From Trichopria drosophilae (Eukaryota > Arthropoda > Insecta > Hymenoptera > Diapriidae), in assembly GCA_030407085.1 (NCBI GenBank), contig CM059584.1, positions 100,997,001-101,061,000 of the forward strand: a DNA stretch of 64,000 bases, read 5' to 3'. Made by a program: the position numbers and the translations under genes. How positions within the stretch are numbered: position 1 is the stretch's first letter; each line of letters opens with the position of its first letter. This document shows positions 1 through 12,370 of the stretch, one piece after another. The notes below the pieces were generated by a model. It ran no database searches. It was given only the letters and a program-made list of their open reading frames with translations, and was not told the origin of the DNA.

Positions 1-1110
1 TTTTCATAAAAGAATTCAAAGGTTACAATCGATCAAAGTGTGAAAAATGCTTAACCGTCCATTCATTGGCATATTCACCACCCTATTTAAGGAACAAGAT
101 ATTGTTACAATATATGTATAGAAACTACTCGAACCTAACGATGCTAGAACTACCCTCGGCCGCCTTCTTCCCTGGCAGTGTTAAAATGGGAATATTCCCG
201 GAAGCATCAGCCTTTCGTCAGGGAACTGCAATACGAATTTAGCCAAAATTGAAGGCACCCGGGTCGAAGGCATCTAGTTTTTTATTGTAATTTCCAATTG
301 ACAATGTTAACGTTAGTGGTTTCGGAGTAAAAAAATACGAATCTGCCTCCACAATTGCAAAATGTAAAATAAATAAAATGAAACTTAATCGCGTGTATTG
401 GTTTCGTCATTTTATATTTTGCTTTTTTGACATTTCAGTTGAATTTCCTATCACAAAACCTTTTAAATATATTAACAATTGTTATATATAAATAGAAATT
501 ATCGCATTTCATTAGTAACGACATTATTTTACAATTATTAATGAACGTCTTGGTTCCATAGTCGTATTTACGAGCTCTTAAAGCACAAGCTCACTAAAAT
601 CGGCAGAGAAGTTCCAAACATTTCTTTTCCGATCAAGAAGAGACCGTGGTAAGCCTTCTACAAATAACTATTTTCAGATCGTGAATAACGAAATCTAGTG
701 ATATCCATGAAAATCATTGCGATAAAAAAAACGAATTCACGAAAAGGAAATCCCTCAACTCCTTTTCATTCATCACAAGAAAGTCACTATACAGTTTCAA
801 ATGCATAACTAATTACACCTCAGTTAATTACCAACGAACTGAGACAATTTAGGAGAAGTTTTACCACAGGTCGATTTCATTCTAGAGGATGCGAACCGTC
901 ATGAAAATGAGTCAATTCTAAATGATTACGAAATACCTGATGTAGGTACAACACAGATAGATGATCTAGGGAGTATACTTATCCCTTTCAAAATTGCAAT
1001 ACTATAAAGTACATTTAATCCTCAGGTTGCGTACTGAGTTTGCTTAATCCGAGCAAATCTTGGTCACACTGAAAACTGTTAAAATTTCGTTTATAGTTTT
1101 ATATATACTT
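1..1110. other. Gene-free AT-rich stretch
   Basis: No coding region is supported. A GC-richer patch lies at about 150-280 and includes the perfect palindrome GGGAATATTCCC (188-199). Overlapping AATAAA-type words follow at 367-378 and could be polyadenylation signals of a plus-strand transcript, but no exon leading into them can be recognised. Confidence 0.5.
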
Positions 1111-2027
1111 ATACACCGTGTACCGCTACCTATGACACCCCGTTTACCTAGAGGTGAATGCCGATTAACTGAACCAGAAGGTCCTCCTCCAAAATTTAAT
1201 CTGAGGCTTAGAATTTAATTGGCAAGCCATCGACGTTTCGAAAAAAATATCACTATTTTTGCAATAACTCGATTCTTTTTGAATTTATGTTAAAGTCACC
1301 AGTCACCAGTCAAAGTTACTATTAAAGTAATTTGTTAGCTTTACAATTCACCTCTGAGGCTCTTTGATCTGCATTGAATATTTCTCTTTTTATAGCCATA
1401 AAAAGGGTGAAAAATGCCAATTTTTGCTATTTTTCTCATCCAACTTTTTTTGCTAAACGGCTAACGAAATATCACAATAAAGAAGTTGTAGGCCATAAAA
1501 AAATGAACAATTTGATCCATAATCGGAAGCGATTTGCTAAAATATAAACCCACAGGGAGCATTTTAAAGTCGCAGAATTGACGAAAAACGTCTAAATATT
1601 CACAAAACTCGTTTTTCGCCAATTCCATGACTTTAAAAGGCTTCTCGTAGTTTCAATTTTTATCGAATCACATCGCATTAAGGGTTAAATTGTTCGTTTT
1701 TTCAAGGCTTACAGCATCTTCCTGCGTGATATTTCGTTAGCTGTTTAGCGAAAAAAGTTAGACGCGAAAAAACGCAAAAATCGTCATTTCTCCTCTTTTT
1801 TGGCTATAATAAGAGAAATATTCATGACAGGTCAAAGAGCCTCAGAGCTGAATTGCGGAGCTTGAAAATATCTTCAATATGGACTTTCACTAGTTAACAT
1901 AACTTTAGAAAGAACCGAGTTATTGCAAAAATGGTTGCCAATTTTGGAAAAGGAACTTCGGGTTCAGTTTTTTATCATTTATCGCTTAGTAAACGGCGTA
2001 TTATATGTGGCATTCCACGGCGTGTAT
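1111..2027. repeat. Foldback element of about 0.92 kb
   Basis: The two halves are imperfect reverse complements around a centre near 1595. Perfect anchor pairs are 1256-1271 with 1916-1931 (TTTTTGCAATAACTCG and its complement) and 1352-1367 with 1832-1847 (CTCTGAGGCTCTTTGA). A further pair reads GGCTAACGAAATATCAC near 1459 and GTGATATTTCGTTAGC near 1729. Outer ends near 1111 (ACACCGTG) and 2027 (CGTGTAT) are weakly matched. There is no open frame of note, so this looks like a non-autonomous inverted-repeat transposon. The exact borders and a target duplication could not be fixed by eye. Confidence 0.8.
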
Positions 2028-2858
2028 CTAATAAAACCATCCCATTTCTTAGAAAATTTATGATCGATTAAAACAACAACAAACTCATAAATCCTGCAAT
2101 CTGTGGTCGCCTTGAGTTGTGTATGAAATATATTACAGTTTTATAGTGGGTACCCACAGTATCAAATGTCAAATCGATGAGGTGCAAGCAGTAGTAGTGA
2201 TAAAAAGAGCAGCATGCATGAATCAGTTTATTACAAAGGTTTACCATTACCATAATGCAAATTGACTGTTTCATGGTAATGTATTTTTCAACTACTCTAT
2301 ACCGAGCCTTCTATTTTGGGTCCGTATTTACCGGAATTCGATCTTGTACAAATGTAACATTTTTCACCATGAACGAATACACGAGTCTGTCAGGTGTGGT
2401 TTCCTTTTAAACTCGAAGATTGATAAAATAAAGTAACAAATCGAAAGCAATATCGTAAAGAAATGCCAAAGATCGAGCAGTCTGAAGAAAGCGAAACGAA
2501 GAGCAATATAACAGAATAGAACAGAGCAATATAGCGAACAAGAAATGTATAAAAAAGGAGCATCGGCCTAGAGGGAACTGAGGAAATATAAAAAGCCAAT
2601 AGGGATCGGGAAAGCTTCGGGGAGAATTGCCAGACGATATACACATGCCGCATGTCGGGAATCAAAGAGACATTAAAAGTTGTCGATGCGTTAGACTGCT
2701 GTACCAAGCCACACGGTTCGCCCGTTCCCGGAAAGGAGTCCCCTGGGATCTCAAACACTTCGCAACCGTACAGACGAAGGGGAAAAAAGGAACGGAAGTG
2801 CGAGGAGAAGGAAGATGGAAAAAATATAAGGGAAGTAGAACCGGAAGTGAACAAAGAC

Positions 2859-2889
<31 letters not shown>

Positions 2890-3550
2890 CCACTCCGTTC
2901 ATCTAGCGAGTCATAAAGCAGATACCGTAGTTTGAACTCACGAAAATACATAAATCTACCCTTGCTACTTTGCGAGAGGTAATGTATCCGCTCGAAATGA
3001 GTGAGCGTGAAAAATAAATGACCAAATCAGGCGGGACCGTGTAAAGTTGCCTAAGGTGTGAGCGTTAACCCAAAGTCGAGCACCGACTAATGTACGGAAT
3101 CTCCCGTATTTGTCGGGCGAAATTCTCGCACGCTTTGTCGGTTTCCTACCGGATGATCTATTTCGGTGAAATTATTGTCGCTCTTTACCCGCCACTTTTG
3201 GACTCAAGCGCCAACTTACGCGTTATGTCTCATACGCTGTTTTTCCAATTTCTTCCTCTTAGTAGGTCAACGTTATCAAGATTTCAAACTGCTACAATCG
3301 ATAATTCTTACAGGCACATATTATCTGATTTCGACAATACCAAATATCAAACAATGTATCTCTTCTTGTATCTATCAAACAATCCATTGTTGATGAAAAA
3401 CATAATTGTATATCTGACCATATCCATATAGGTATCTACCTCTGGCATAAACTTTTTCGCACGAGTGACATCTCGTACTTCGCATGCGTAAAAGTTCACT
3501 TTACGTCCTTGTTAGGTAATAAACAATTAATGGACTATATGCTCAAGAAC
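2028..3550. other. Gene-free stretch with a GC-richer block
   Basis: The part from about 2560 to 3240 is clearly less AT-rich than its surroundings and non-repetitive apart from an AG microsatellite, so it may be conserved noncoding or regulatory DNA. Open frames on both strands here are short or run through the microsatellite (Leu-Ser repeats on the minus strand) and are not convincing genes. Confidence 0.4.
2859..2882. repeat. (AG)12 microsatellite
   Basis: Twelve uninterrupted AG dinucleotides inside a purine-rich stretch (about 2770-2890). Confidence 0.95.
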
Positions 3551-3901
3551 GGGATGCATCTCAAAATCCCGACAAATCACAAAACAGACACTTCAAAAAC
3601 CAGACATTTCAAAATGCACACAATCAAAAAATCAGACATTTCAAAATAAAGACATTCAAAAACCAAACATTTGAAGAGTGCACCTTAAAAACCCGACAAA
3701 TCACAAAACAGACATTTAAAAAAACCGACATTCAATAATCAAACATTTCAAAAAATAGACTTTCAAAAACCAAACATTTCCAAAAACAGAGCTTCAAAAA
3801 CCAGACATTTCAAAAATAATAAATTTCCGTTTTTTTAAATGTATGGTTTTTTAATGTTGGGGTTTTTATGTGTGATTTGTCGGGTTTTTGAGGTGCACCC
3901 C
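3551..3901. repeat. Foldback element with internal minisatellite (GACATTTCAAAA family)
   Basis: The terminal 30-bp arms at 3551-3580 and 3872-3901 are inverted and match at 27 of 30 positions (core CCCGACAAATCAC). An extra copy of the left terminus sits inside at about 3677-3708. Between the ends, degenerate units of roughly 14-20 bp built on AAAACCAGACATTTCAAAA repeat many times, all in one orientation up to about 3815 and then in the opposite one. This is the layout of Drosophila FB-type foldback elements, whose inverted ends consist of short tandem repeats. No transposase frame is present. Confidence 0.8.
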
Positions 3902-4109
3902 ATTTGAACAAACAGAGATTTAAAAACCGATTGGTGTGTTCACTACATAAAAGAAATTATGTAGGGTCGCCATCCTTGAGGAAGGTCATTTCAAGGTCAA
4001 AAATGCTTGACCAAGAGGTTAATTTTATGGCCACTTGAAGGTCAAATTAGTTTGACCTCCGGATTATTTATTAAGCACTTTTAGAATCCTTGAGTACATT
4101 TACAGAATA

Positions 4110-4240
4110 TGTACACTTTAAAACATTTGTTTTTTGAATGTCTATATTTTGAAATATCTTGTTTTTGAATCTCTATCTTTTTAAATCTCTGGTTTTTGAA
4201 TGTATGTTTTTTTAAATGTCTGCGTTTTGAATATACTACT
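4110..4240. repeat. Detached minisatellite block, opposite orientation
   Basis: This block holds units of TTTTTGAATGTCT / TTTGAAATATCT type, the reverse complement of the words in the 3.55-3.90 kb element. It is probably the far arm of a larger or duplicated foldback that also spans an AAGGTCA-rich insert at 3975-4065. Confidence 0.6.
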
Positions 4241-5097
4241 CCTTTGTATTGGCCAATATATTTTTAAAACATTAATTCGAGTGAGTTTTCTCCAATTTCG
4301 AATATTCAATAATCGACCATTGCCATCCATGGGAAATGCATAAGAAGTGAATAAAATGTTGTTTCTTTTAACATAACTTCTCAAGTGGCGATTTATTGAG
4401 ATACTTTGTTTGCAATATTCTATATATTATATATGAACTTTACGATTGTTGGCAAATTGGGCACATACGAATTTTCAGGGTCTCTGATACTGGTGATGAC
4501 AATTTTCATATTCATCATAATAACTTTTTTACAGCGGACAAAATACTATCAAAAATATTTATTTCATATGCGCAAAATAGAAATAACCAGTCTACATGAA
4601 TTATAAATAATAAAATAAAGTATCTCCTTTAACTACATAACGGATCTATACAAGTATCTTCTAAATATATAATTCGTGACACTTGAATGAATTACGACTA
4701 ATTTCTCGTTAAATAACTTTGCATAAGATCTCCTAAATTATTCCTTGCATACTTAAATATTTGAGCGTTATTAAATTATTTATATATCTATACTCCACGT
4801 AGGAACTCCGAGCTATTCATAAAACTTTACTCTTAACAACTTCCCGTGCCAATGAATGCAATTACCTTCAAATATTCCAGAGACTTCTTCACTGTCTTAT
4901 CCTGTAATGCCCTAGCAAGTATTCTTATCTTAATGAACTGTATTATCTACCTTTTCACCAATAAGAATACTGAAAGGCATAATTACCAGGAACCAGTATA
5001 ATGCAGGTACACAGTTTGATGTACATAACTATCATTTTTACAAATTTTCGACATGTTTGTTGTCAGCTTGGATTTCTTTGTAACTAAATATCTCTGT
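4241..5097. other. Gene-free AT-rich stretch
   Basis: Nothing recognised. The overlapping plus-strand frames of about 66 codons near 4400-4600 have no family resemblance and the composition expected by chance. Confidence 0.5.
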
Positions 5098-5355
5098 TAA
5101 CTGTAATAATAACTTTGAACTTGGGGTGAATTTTTAAGGTCATTTGGATGTCAAAGTTATTTTTTAAATAAGAAACCCATTTTTTAACGGCGGCTTCGAA
5201 AACAGCGGGAAATTTCACGACCAAAGTGGTAGTCTAAATGTTTAAAGTGCCTTCAATCCGTTGCCAAAAATAGGAGTTGGAATTTAAAACCATAACTTTG
5301 ACCTGCAAATGACCTTGAAAATTAACCCAAAGGTCAAAATTATTATTGCAGTTAG
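5098..5355. repeat. Foldback element of the AAGGTCA family
   Basis: Arms 5098-5160 and 5292-5355 are imperfect reverse complements, with shared words TAACTG(T/C)AATAATAA, AAGGTCATTTG and GTCAAAGTTAT. They enclose about 130 bp of unrelated sequence. Short AAGGTCA / TGACCTT words of the same kind recur at 3975-4065, 8846-8862, 9185-9225 and 9682-9698. Confidence 0.8.
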
Positions 5356-5824
5356 GTCAGGGTGTGATCTGAATGTTCGCTTAGTCTAGGAATTCAAACC
5401 CCCATTCATGCAAGTTTTCCGTTTATTTTTCATTATTAGTACCGAATAAAAGACCGTCGTTGTCATCAGTTTCATTTATATATCATATGTAATGGAAAAT
5501 CTATTCTTTTAGGCTAGTTTTTAATGATCAATTATGTACCCTGCGGTGCCCGTTGATCATTCTAAATTTCAGCCATTAGCTCGCATGCCCTTGAGAACTG
5601 AGCGAATTTGTATCAACCTACCATCATCATATGCACATGAAACACAGGATTTGAATATGCATAAGATTACAAAATTTCTCCAAAAAGCAGCCTAGAGATG
5701 AAAGACCGCGGAAAAATACTCCGAGGAAAAAAAGCGTAAAAAATACAGCTCAGCGAACTATAGGTCTGTGTTAAAAGGTCTGGGAAAATTCGCCTTGAAA
5801 AAATACAAGTTTGGTATTTTACGA

Positions 5825-6190
5825 TAGTATCTGGTCATACGATTAATCTGGTCATACGACCAGAAGAACATTTGAATGTTACAATTAATGTTTATATTGT
5901 GCAAGTACCTGAAAAATTGACTAATAAGGATCGTCAAATAATACAGATAAAAGTCAAGTGATGTTTTTTATTTGGACATGATTAATTTTTTTGTCCTCGT
6001 TTGTCACCGGATTTGGTCCTCATTGTGGACCTTAACCTTAATTAATAGACAGAAGTCTATATATTTAGAAAAATTAATTTTTCTAAGGACCAAAAAATTA
6101 ATTAATGGAACCGAACATGTGCAAAGAAAAAACATCTCTTGTATAGCTAACGTTTACGGATTATCTACACATCTGCTATTACGACAAGAA
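5825..6190. repeat. Small palindromes in AT-rich DNA
   Basis: TCTGGTCATACGA is repeated twice near 5830-5860, and the second copy forms the hairpin TGGTC-ATAC-GACCA. A perfect 22-nt palindrome centred on AAATTAATTT lies at 6065-6086, flanked by GGTCCT / AGGACC-type words. The 73-codon plus-strand frame crossing it (5972-6193) is not considered a gene. Confidence 0.6.
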
Positions 6191-6635
6191 TAGATATAAT
6201 AATTATTTGAAACTGAAATGTCATTAGAGTTAATTACATATTAAAAACCAATATTATGCATAGTTGGAGTTTTTTAGGTTCTATATTTTATTTTGTACAG
6301 TCGTTTGTTATGTCCAGGATGGTTTTATTTGTATTTTTTGCCTAGGTTCCCGGTTTATATTTCTCTGCCCTCATTTGTTTACTTTTTACATGGTTTGAGT
6401 TGAATAAAAATGGCCAGCAGAAATGGTGTTAAGGGTTTTATTTTCATTTAACCTGAATATAGCACGTTCATAAATAAATCACAGTCACATTTGATTCTTA
6501 AGTAATGATGTTGAGGGAAGATATATTTGAAATGGTTTTGAGGGAAAAATCGTCTATTTAAGATAAACTGCTGGGTCATCATTTCAAAATTTATTTTTAT
6601 TTACTCCTACATGCGTATACATCCCAACTTACAAG

Positions 6636-6766
6636 TGCATGGAAAAAATGAGCTGATTGGCCCAACAAACAAGTAGTTATACTTACAAACTGGAAAGAAA
6701 CTAGTTGAAAACTAATTTGTAAGCCTAGCTATACTTATTTGTTGGGCTAGCTAACTTTTCCATGTA
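6636..6766. mobile_element. MITE-like hairpin element
   Basis: Arms of about 54 nt are inverted repeats around a short loop. CATGGAAAAAATGAGCTGA and GCCCAACAAACAAGTA on the left pair with TACTTATTTGTTGGGC and TAGCTAACTTTTCCATG on the right. Length about 131 bp, with no coding capacity. A target duplication was not evident. Confidence 0.8.
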
Positions 6767-6779
6767 GATGTACATAAAA

Positions 6780-6819
6780 GGAAGTCCACATTGCGAAGCG
6801 CAGTGCAATTTGGATTTCC
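6780..6819. repeat. Short hairpin
   Basis: GGAAGTCCACATTGC (6780-6794) pairs with GCAATTTGGATTTCC (6805-6819) at 13 of 15 positions across a 10-nt loop. It lies just outside the preceding MITE-like element. Function unknown. Confidence 0.6.
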
Positions 6820-7257
6820 TTCATCCAACTTTCATTCTTTCAAAAAATTGCATTTAAATACAGTTTTGTGTATATCAATGAACGTCATTGGATCTAACGA
6901 TATCTTGAATCAGCTAAAATCGTATATCCGAATTTTCAACAATAACAAAACGAGCATTCAGTAGTTTCCTATTATACTTTCCCTGTGTTGGGTGAACATG
7001 ACTAATATAAACATCCATTGAATGTTTAATCATATTTGAAATACATCAACACGCTAAAAGCATTCAAACTATTTGTCATTTTTGTTTGGAATTTTGAAAG
7101 ACATTACGTAAAATGAATATTGTCGGCATCCAGGCTCTTTGATCTATTGAAAATTTTACCTCGTGTTTCTTCTGCTAAAAAGAAACACTGAAGAAATAAA
7201 AGTTTTATATCAAACGAATACCTGAAAACATTAAGCATTTAAATAAGCCTGCAATTA

Positions 7258-8040
7258 TTAACTTGGTAGTCCTTTATGAATACGACCCCTCTTTATGGTA
7301 AGTTCATCATCTACAACATGACCCGTAACAAAGTCCTTGAACTGCGAACTGGGAAACAAAACCGAGACTGCGTAACGCGGTTGCAAAGAGGGGAAAAGGA
7401 AAGAGATACTGACGAGTACTGTGAAAACGATTGAAGCGTTTCTTGTTTGAGCCCTACACGTTACGTAACACATGCCTCGTTCACATACACACACACAAAG
7501 ATACTAACCCAGGCAAACACCCGATTCAGCATCCCCTTTCAGCCGACCCACACTAGCGGCCCCTTACATCATTTAGATCCCATTTAACACGAGCCTCGGT
7601 TATACTATACTCGGATCTCTGTTGCATTATACGAAACATATGTTACGCCGAACATGCATGCAATGTCGAGCAGAGACATTGGCAGAAGAGCTTGGCTATA
7701 TACTGGACCATTCGGTAAGTACACGCACTCGTACATGCAAACCTGCAGTGCATTCAGGCTCCCACTGCATTTCCGTGATACGAATGCGGGGTTCGCGCAA
7801 ACGACACGAGCTTCAAATTCCACGCACAATAACCGGACACCCCGTTGTGTACGGAGTGCATCATTTTCAACAAGGTCGGCTGACCGGTCGAAACCCGGAA
7901 AGTTGGGATGTGCGCTTTTTGAAGATGCGCCTGGGCGCGTTCAAATCATCGGCAGATGATTTATATCAGTCTGCCATTTGGGGCGAATGCGCTGATGAAA
8001 GAAATAATTGCAGTATTTTAAATTCTCAGTTATATTAGGC
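7258..8040. other. GC-richer non-repetitive block
   Basis: This block has near-balanced base composition in an AT-rich neighbourhood. It holds a 138-codon plus-strand frame (7622-8038), a second plus frame of about 100 codons and two minus frames, none resembling a known family. The early part of the 138-codon frame (residues about 21-31, AETLAEELGYI) runs into a good donor-like site, TTCG|GTAAGT at 7711-7720, so one short exon ending at 7714 is conceivable. Long frames are less surprising at this GC content. It could equally be conserved regulatory DNA. Confidence 0.35.
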
Positions 8041-10679
8041 ATGATATACGTACTATTATTTTTTTTAATTTCATTTCAGAGCAAGGGAGTTGATGAAATT
8101 AATCGCATTTGTCAAAGAAGCACCCTTAACAGCTGTGCGATACAAAGTTAAATTTAAATTAACAATGGATCCACATCCGTGTATGTTTTCTATGATGTCT
8201 ATAGGGAGTGTAACGAAGCCTATCTTATCTAAAAGAAAGGAGTTTAATTAAACGCATCTTATCCCCAGCACAAATGCATTATAAACAGCTCAATGAACAT
8301 GAAATAACGTAATTCCAAGAATTACATTTGGGAAGTGACTTGATTTCTCTAGTGAAATTATATTAGATTCAACATTTTCAATTGCTGGATGCTATTGATT
8401 AAAAAATATATTACATCACCTCTCGATTCAACGCAGCCAAAGTGGAGATGTGAACATACAATGACTATCCGACATAACTCACGTATCCCACATCTAAACC
8501 ATTCTTCAGTGCTGGATCAGTAATATTGAATAATATATTCGATATCAAAGGCAAAATGTAACATCAAAATGCTTCAAGTAATGCAGTAATATGACGACCG
8601 CAAAAAGCGATAATTCGCATCAGTAACTATTGGTCTGAAACACAAAATCAAGAATACTATAAGATTGAGGCGGGGTAGCATAGCTGCAGCGCGATTTTCT
8701 TCACTTTGACTTTGAAAATTTTACAAAAAGAAAGCAAATTAAAATACCTTGGACTCACGCAATATCGAAATTTTAGCCTTTCGTGGTTTTGATTTTCGGA
8801 ACTTTGTTCCCTGGTCAAAATTGTTAAAAACTTTATCTAAAATAACAAGTGACCTTGACTTATCCAATGTATTATTCAGAATATGTGCCACATACCCCGG
8901 TAATACACAATGAAGTTATTAATATGCGGAAGAACAAAACACATTCATGGAGGATATCATCGAACATTTTTGCCTAATAATACAAAGATGAAACTGCATA
9001 AATTTTATTTCAATTAACTAAAAGGTAGTAGCAGTGGATTAAATGAGATATAAGAGAACGTTATCTTACACTGATATGACCTGGTAGGTTTAAAGTTAAA
9101 TTTAACCATTCAATACATCGAAACATCATGATTCCAAAAGAAAATGTTTAAAATAAAAAAAGGATTAGAGGATTCTATCGAACTATGACCTTCAAATCAC
9201 CTTGACTTTAATTTTAAGGTTGAAAGTCCGCTTTTTATTTTCAATTAGAAATCTTTATTTGTTATCCCGGATTTTTAAAGAGCATAACGTTTTATGTCCA
9301 GAGAAACATTCATGTTATGGATCACAGTTGATCTTTGAGGTAATTTCAATCACTTATCTCTCGTCAAAGGAGTAAATTTTAGTAAACATATACGAGTAAA
9401 TTTTAGTAAATCAATAGTCACTAAACTTTAAAATAGTCTTAAAAATAAGGTTTGTTATTATCAGAGTTATTATTTGATTTCCCCTCGACATCCAACGATT
9501 TTTTCCGAAAAACATCATTCTAGCAAAATCAAGACATTGTCACTTTTTGTTTGGATTACGAAGGTTCCTTTGTTTTTATTTATTAATTTTGTTCATAACA
9601 AATCGTTATGTAAACCAAGCGTTTGTATGCTACAAGGAGACCACATAAGCACCCCAACAATTTCCATGATCCATGTTTGCATGACCTTTTCAAGGTCAAA
9701 TATGGCTTTCGAATAAATTCGCTTCAAAAATTTGCCTTTGAAATTACCTCTATGGTTAACTTTAACCTATAACCTGTAAGTTCATCCTAAATGTTTGGGT
9801 TTATTAGAGGGGTTTAATTCTATGGATTTATATTTGAAAAATAAAGTCCATCTTTATATTATATTGTAAATGAAGGTCAATGGCATTGTCAAAGCCGCGG
9901 TTCAAGCAGACCTTTCAAATCCAACCACATTGTTTTCTCGTATCATAATATTTTCAACTGTTTGACTGTTCAAGTTAAAATGTGTCACATTAACCTTTAC
10001 GAATTTTCGAAACAGAGTTATTGTAATTGATTTTATCGATTCATGAAAATTCATACAAAATGCTTTTTGCAACATTTTGAAGCACTTCGTACACATATTT
10101 GTAAAATGTAATGCAAATACATAATCCATAAATGTCAAAATAGATATTTAATTACACTATAAGAAAAGGCCAAATATAGGCTTAATTTAAGATGTAACAA
10201 AAACAAGACTAATTAGAAAAGGACATACTTATGCCTTATACATTGGCTTATTTTAAGACCATTGCCTAAAATTATTCAACATGAGCGTCTAATATAGGAG
10301 ATTGTATATCCGGTCAATTACGCGCCGTATTAAGTGATTACATGAATGAATGTGAGTGGGGCAAAAGATCTTTTCGTTTAAGAGGACTTCGTCATCGGGA
10401 CAAGTCGTTATCTGGACTTATAATAGTCGGATGACTTCATTTAATGTGTCTTTCCATTCTATCTACTATTATCTGTCAATTTTAACTAATGAATTTAAAA
10501 AAATAGACCAAGAAAATATGAAATACGAAATACCTATCCGGTTTTATGTGGAGAAAGGGAGCTATCTGTTATTATATCTTAAGTTAACCTAGTGTAAATC
10601 ATCATCCTTTACGCACTATCTACAGTGGTTTACGACTAAATCCTGCCGATCCTTCCTTTCTGTCTTCATGAAGTCCATG
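8041..10679. other. Gene-free stretch with degenerate AAGGTCA repeats
   Basis: No gene is supported. Words such as GTGACCTTGACTTA (about 8849), CACCTTGACTTTAATTTTAAGG (about 9199) and the perfect hairpin TGACCTT-TTC-AAGGTCA (9682-9698) mark decayed members of the same repeat class as the 5.1-kb foldback. Confidence 0.5.
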
Positions 10680-11162
10680 TCAAAATGTATATTCAACCCA
10701 AAGCATCTTCATTAAATAAAATAAGAAGAGGATATATTTCAAAAAATCACCCCCAACCTTCCAATTTGAAAAAACTGCATACGACAGCGTGTACCGACCT
10801 ATGAAATACGAAGTCAAATGAAACGGATGACGATGGTGATTTACGACGTGAGGTATGTGTATGCCATTTCTCATTTTATTCGAAATCCATATACACAACC
10901 TTATACATAAATGCATTATGTGAAAAAAATAAGAAATGTTTCTAAAATACAAACGCATCTTTAGAAAACGATGTTGGGCTTGAAACTGCTTACATGCAGC
11001 CAACATGATTTGATAATGTAGCTCGTATAAGTAATATTTTTTAAAAATTCCACAATTGTAAATTACAACATTCAGAAATATAGGAATTTTTGTATACCTG
11101 CTCTTAGTAAGGAAAACGTTAAAATCAGTTCCGAATAGTTCAATAGCATATAATTCTGTCAT
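10680..11162 (-). other. Unrecognised 160-codon open frame
   Basis: ATG-initiated and uninterrupted for 160 codons in AT-rich DNA, which is longer than most chance frames here. It is rich in Phe, Tyr, His, Ile and Leu. Hydrophobic stretches lie near residues 27-40 (PIFLNVVIYNCGIF), 72-93 and 142-160 (KYILFLFYLMKMLWVEYTF). No motif or family was recognised. No splice sites, leader or neighbouring exons support it. It could be a chance frame, an exon of a fast-evolving membrane protein such as a chemoreceptor, or a decayed repeat; the first is the default. Confidence 0.15.
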
Positions 11163-12370
11163 CGTCGAATAAATATATTAAATCACTTTTATAATTTTGT
11201 ACACACTTTGAAAGGACAATTTTTAAGTATTTTATACAATACCGTCAGAGATATTCAATTCCAAACGGTGAAAGTATCCATAAAAAACACAAAATATTGA
11301 TACTTTGAAAGCTGATATGTCTGTATTTTGGGCGATATAAAAAAGTTTAATAGTGATCTCCGATTACTTTTAGAAATAACATCCTTCAGGTACTGCAACA
11401 TTAATGTTTATAACAAATGGTGAAATATTTGTTAAAATATATTTAGAATACATATAAATTAGAATTGACACATTCGTTATCTCCTTATTTATTTATAAAA
11501 GCTGCTACGTGCACATTGCTTATAATTTCTATAAGATAAGTAAAAATAACACAGAATTATATTAAAGCTAGATCTGAAATCAAGTTTGTTTACATTGTTT
11601 GTAGAGTCTCCAAGATCCTTTAGAAAGTTTTCAAATTAATTTCATTGCCTCGTGATCAAACTTTTACGACAAACTTTCTACCAACATCTACGCGAGGTAC
11701 AGTATGGTCTACATTGAATGTATTCATGAATTAGCCGAATCGATTTAATACGTTATTTCTAATTAACTACAGTATTTAGAGGTTTGATTTAGATACATTC
11801 AATAAATTATAAGACTGATTCCTAACTCCCCTTTTAATATGGCTAAATTTCTGTAATGCAATAATCTGAATTGGAACTACATGTTCTTTCTTTTGGTTTG
11901 AAAACAAGTTTTTTTCCAGTTACAAATACACCGAGTAGAAAAACATTTTCCAAAAACAACCATTAACATAGCGCGGCTGTAGTATGCAAATATCCAGCAT
12001 AATATTAATGTTTCAGGGAGGCTGAACTTTCTTTCCAATTTCCGGAGAGAATACAAATGTAAAAATGTCGACATTGATACACCTCATCTTCTTCCTAGAA
12101 AAGAAATTCGAATAAAATTTGTTTCTTCAAAACAATCAGTTAATTTAAAAAAGTTTGTTCGTATAAATGTATCTGTACTTAGTGGTTGAATACGATAATA
12201 AATACCAAACAATTTTACTGTCCTTTTTCATTTATATAACCAATTATTTTCAGAATCACTCCTGTACAAATACCCGTGCATAAAATGCAAATATTATTTC
12301 ATGAAATCGCCACATAAGATAAATATCCCATTTGCACACGTGCCAATAAACGAACAGCTTTGAGGACATC
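11163..12370. other. Gene-free AT-rich stretch
   Basis: Nothing recognised on either strand. The short minus-strand frame at 11877-12074 has no recognisable features. Confidence 0.5.

Noticed and set aside
2390..2902. 170-codon minus-strand frame with Leu-Ser repeats
   Set aside because: It runs through the (AG)12 microsatellite and purine-rich flank. Composition explains the open frame and there is no domain or start support.
3545..4240. CRISPR-like array because of regularly repeated short words
   Set aside because: Unit spacing is irregular, the units are degenerate and inverted, the genome is eukaryotic and no cas genes exist.
7622..8038. 138-codon plus-strand gene
   Set aside because: It is not recognisable as a family and the local GC content makes long frames likely. 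Kept only as a possible short exon within a GC-richer block.
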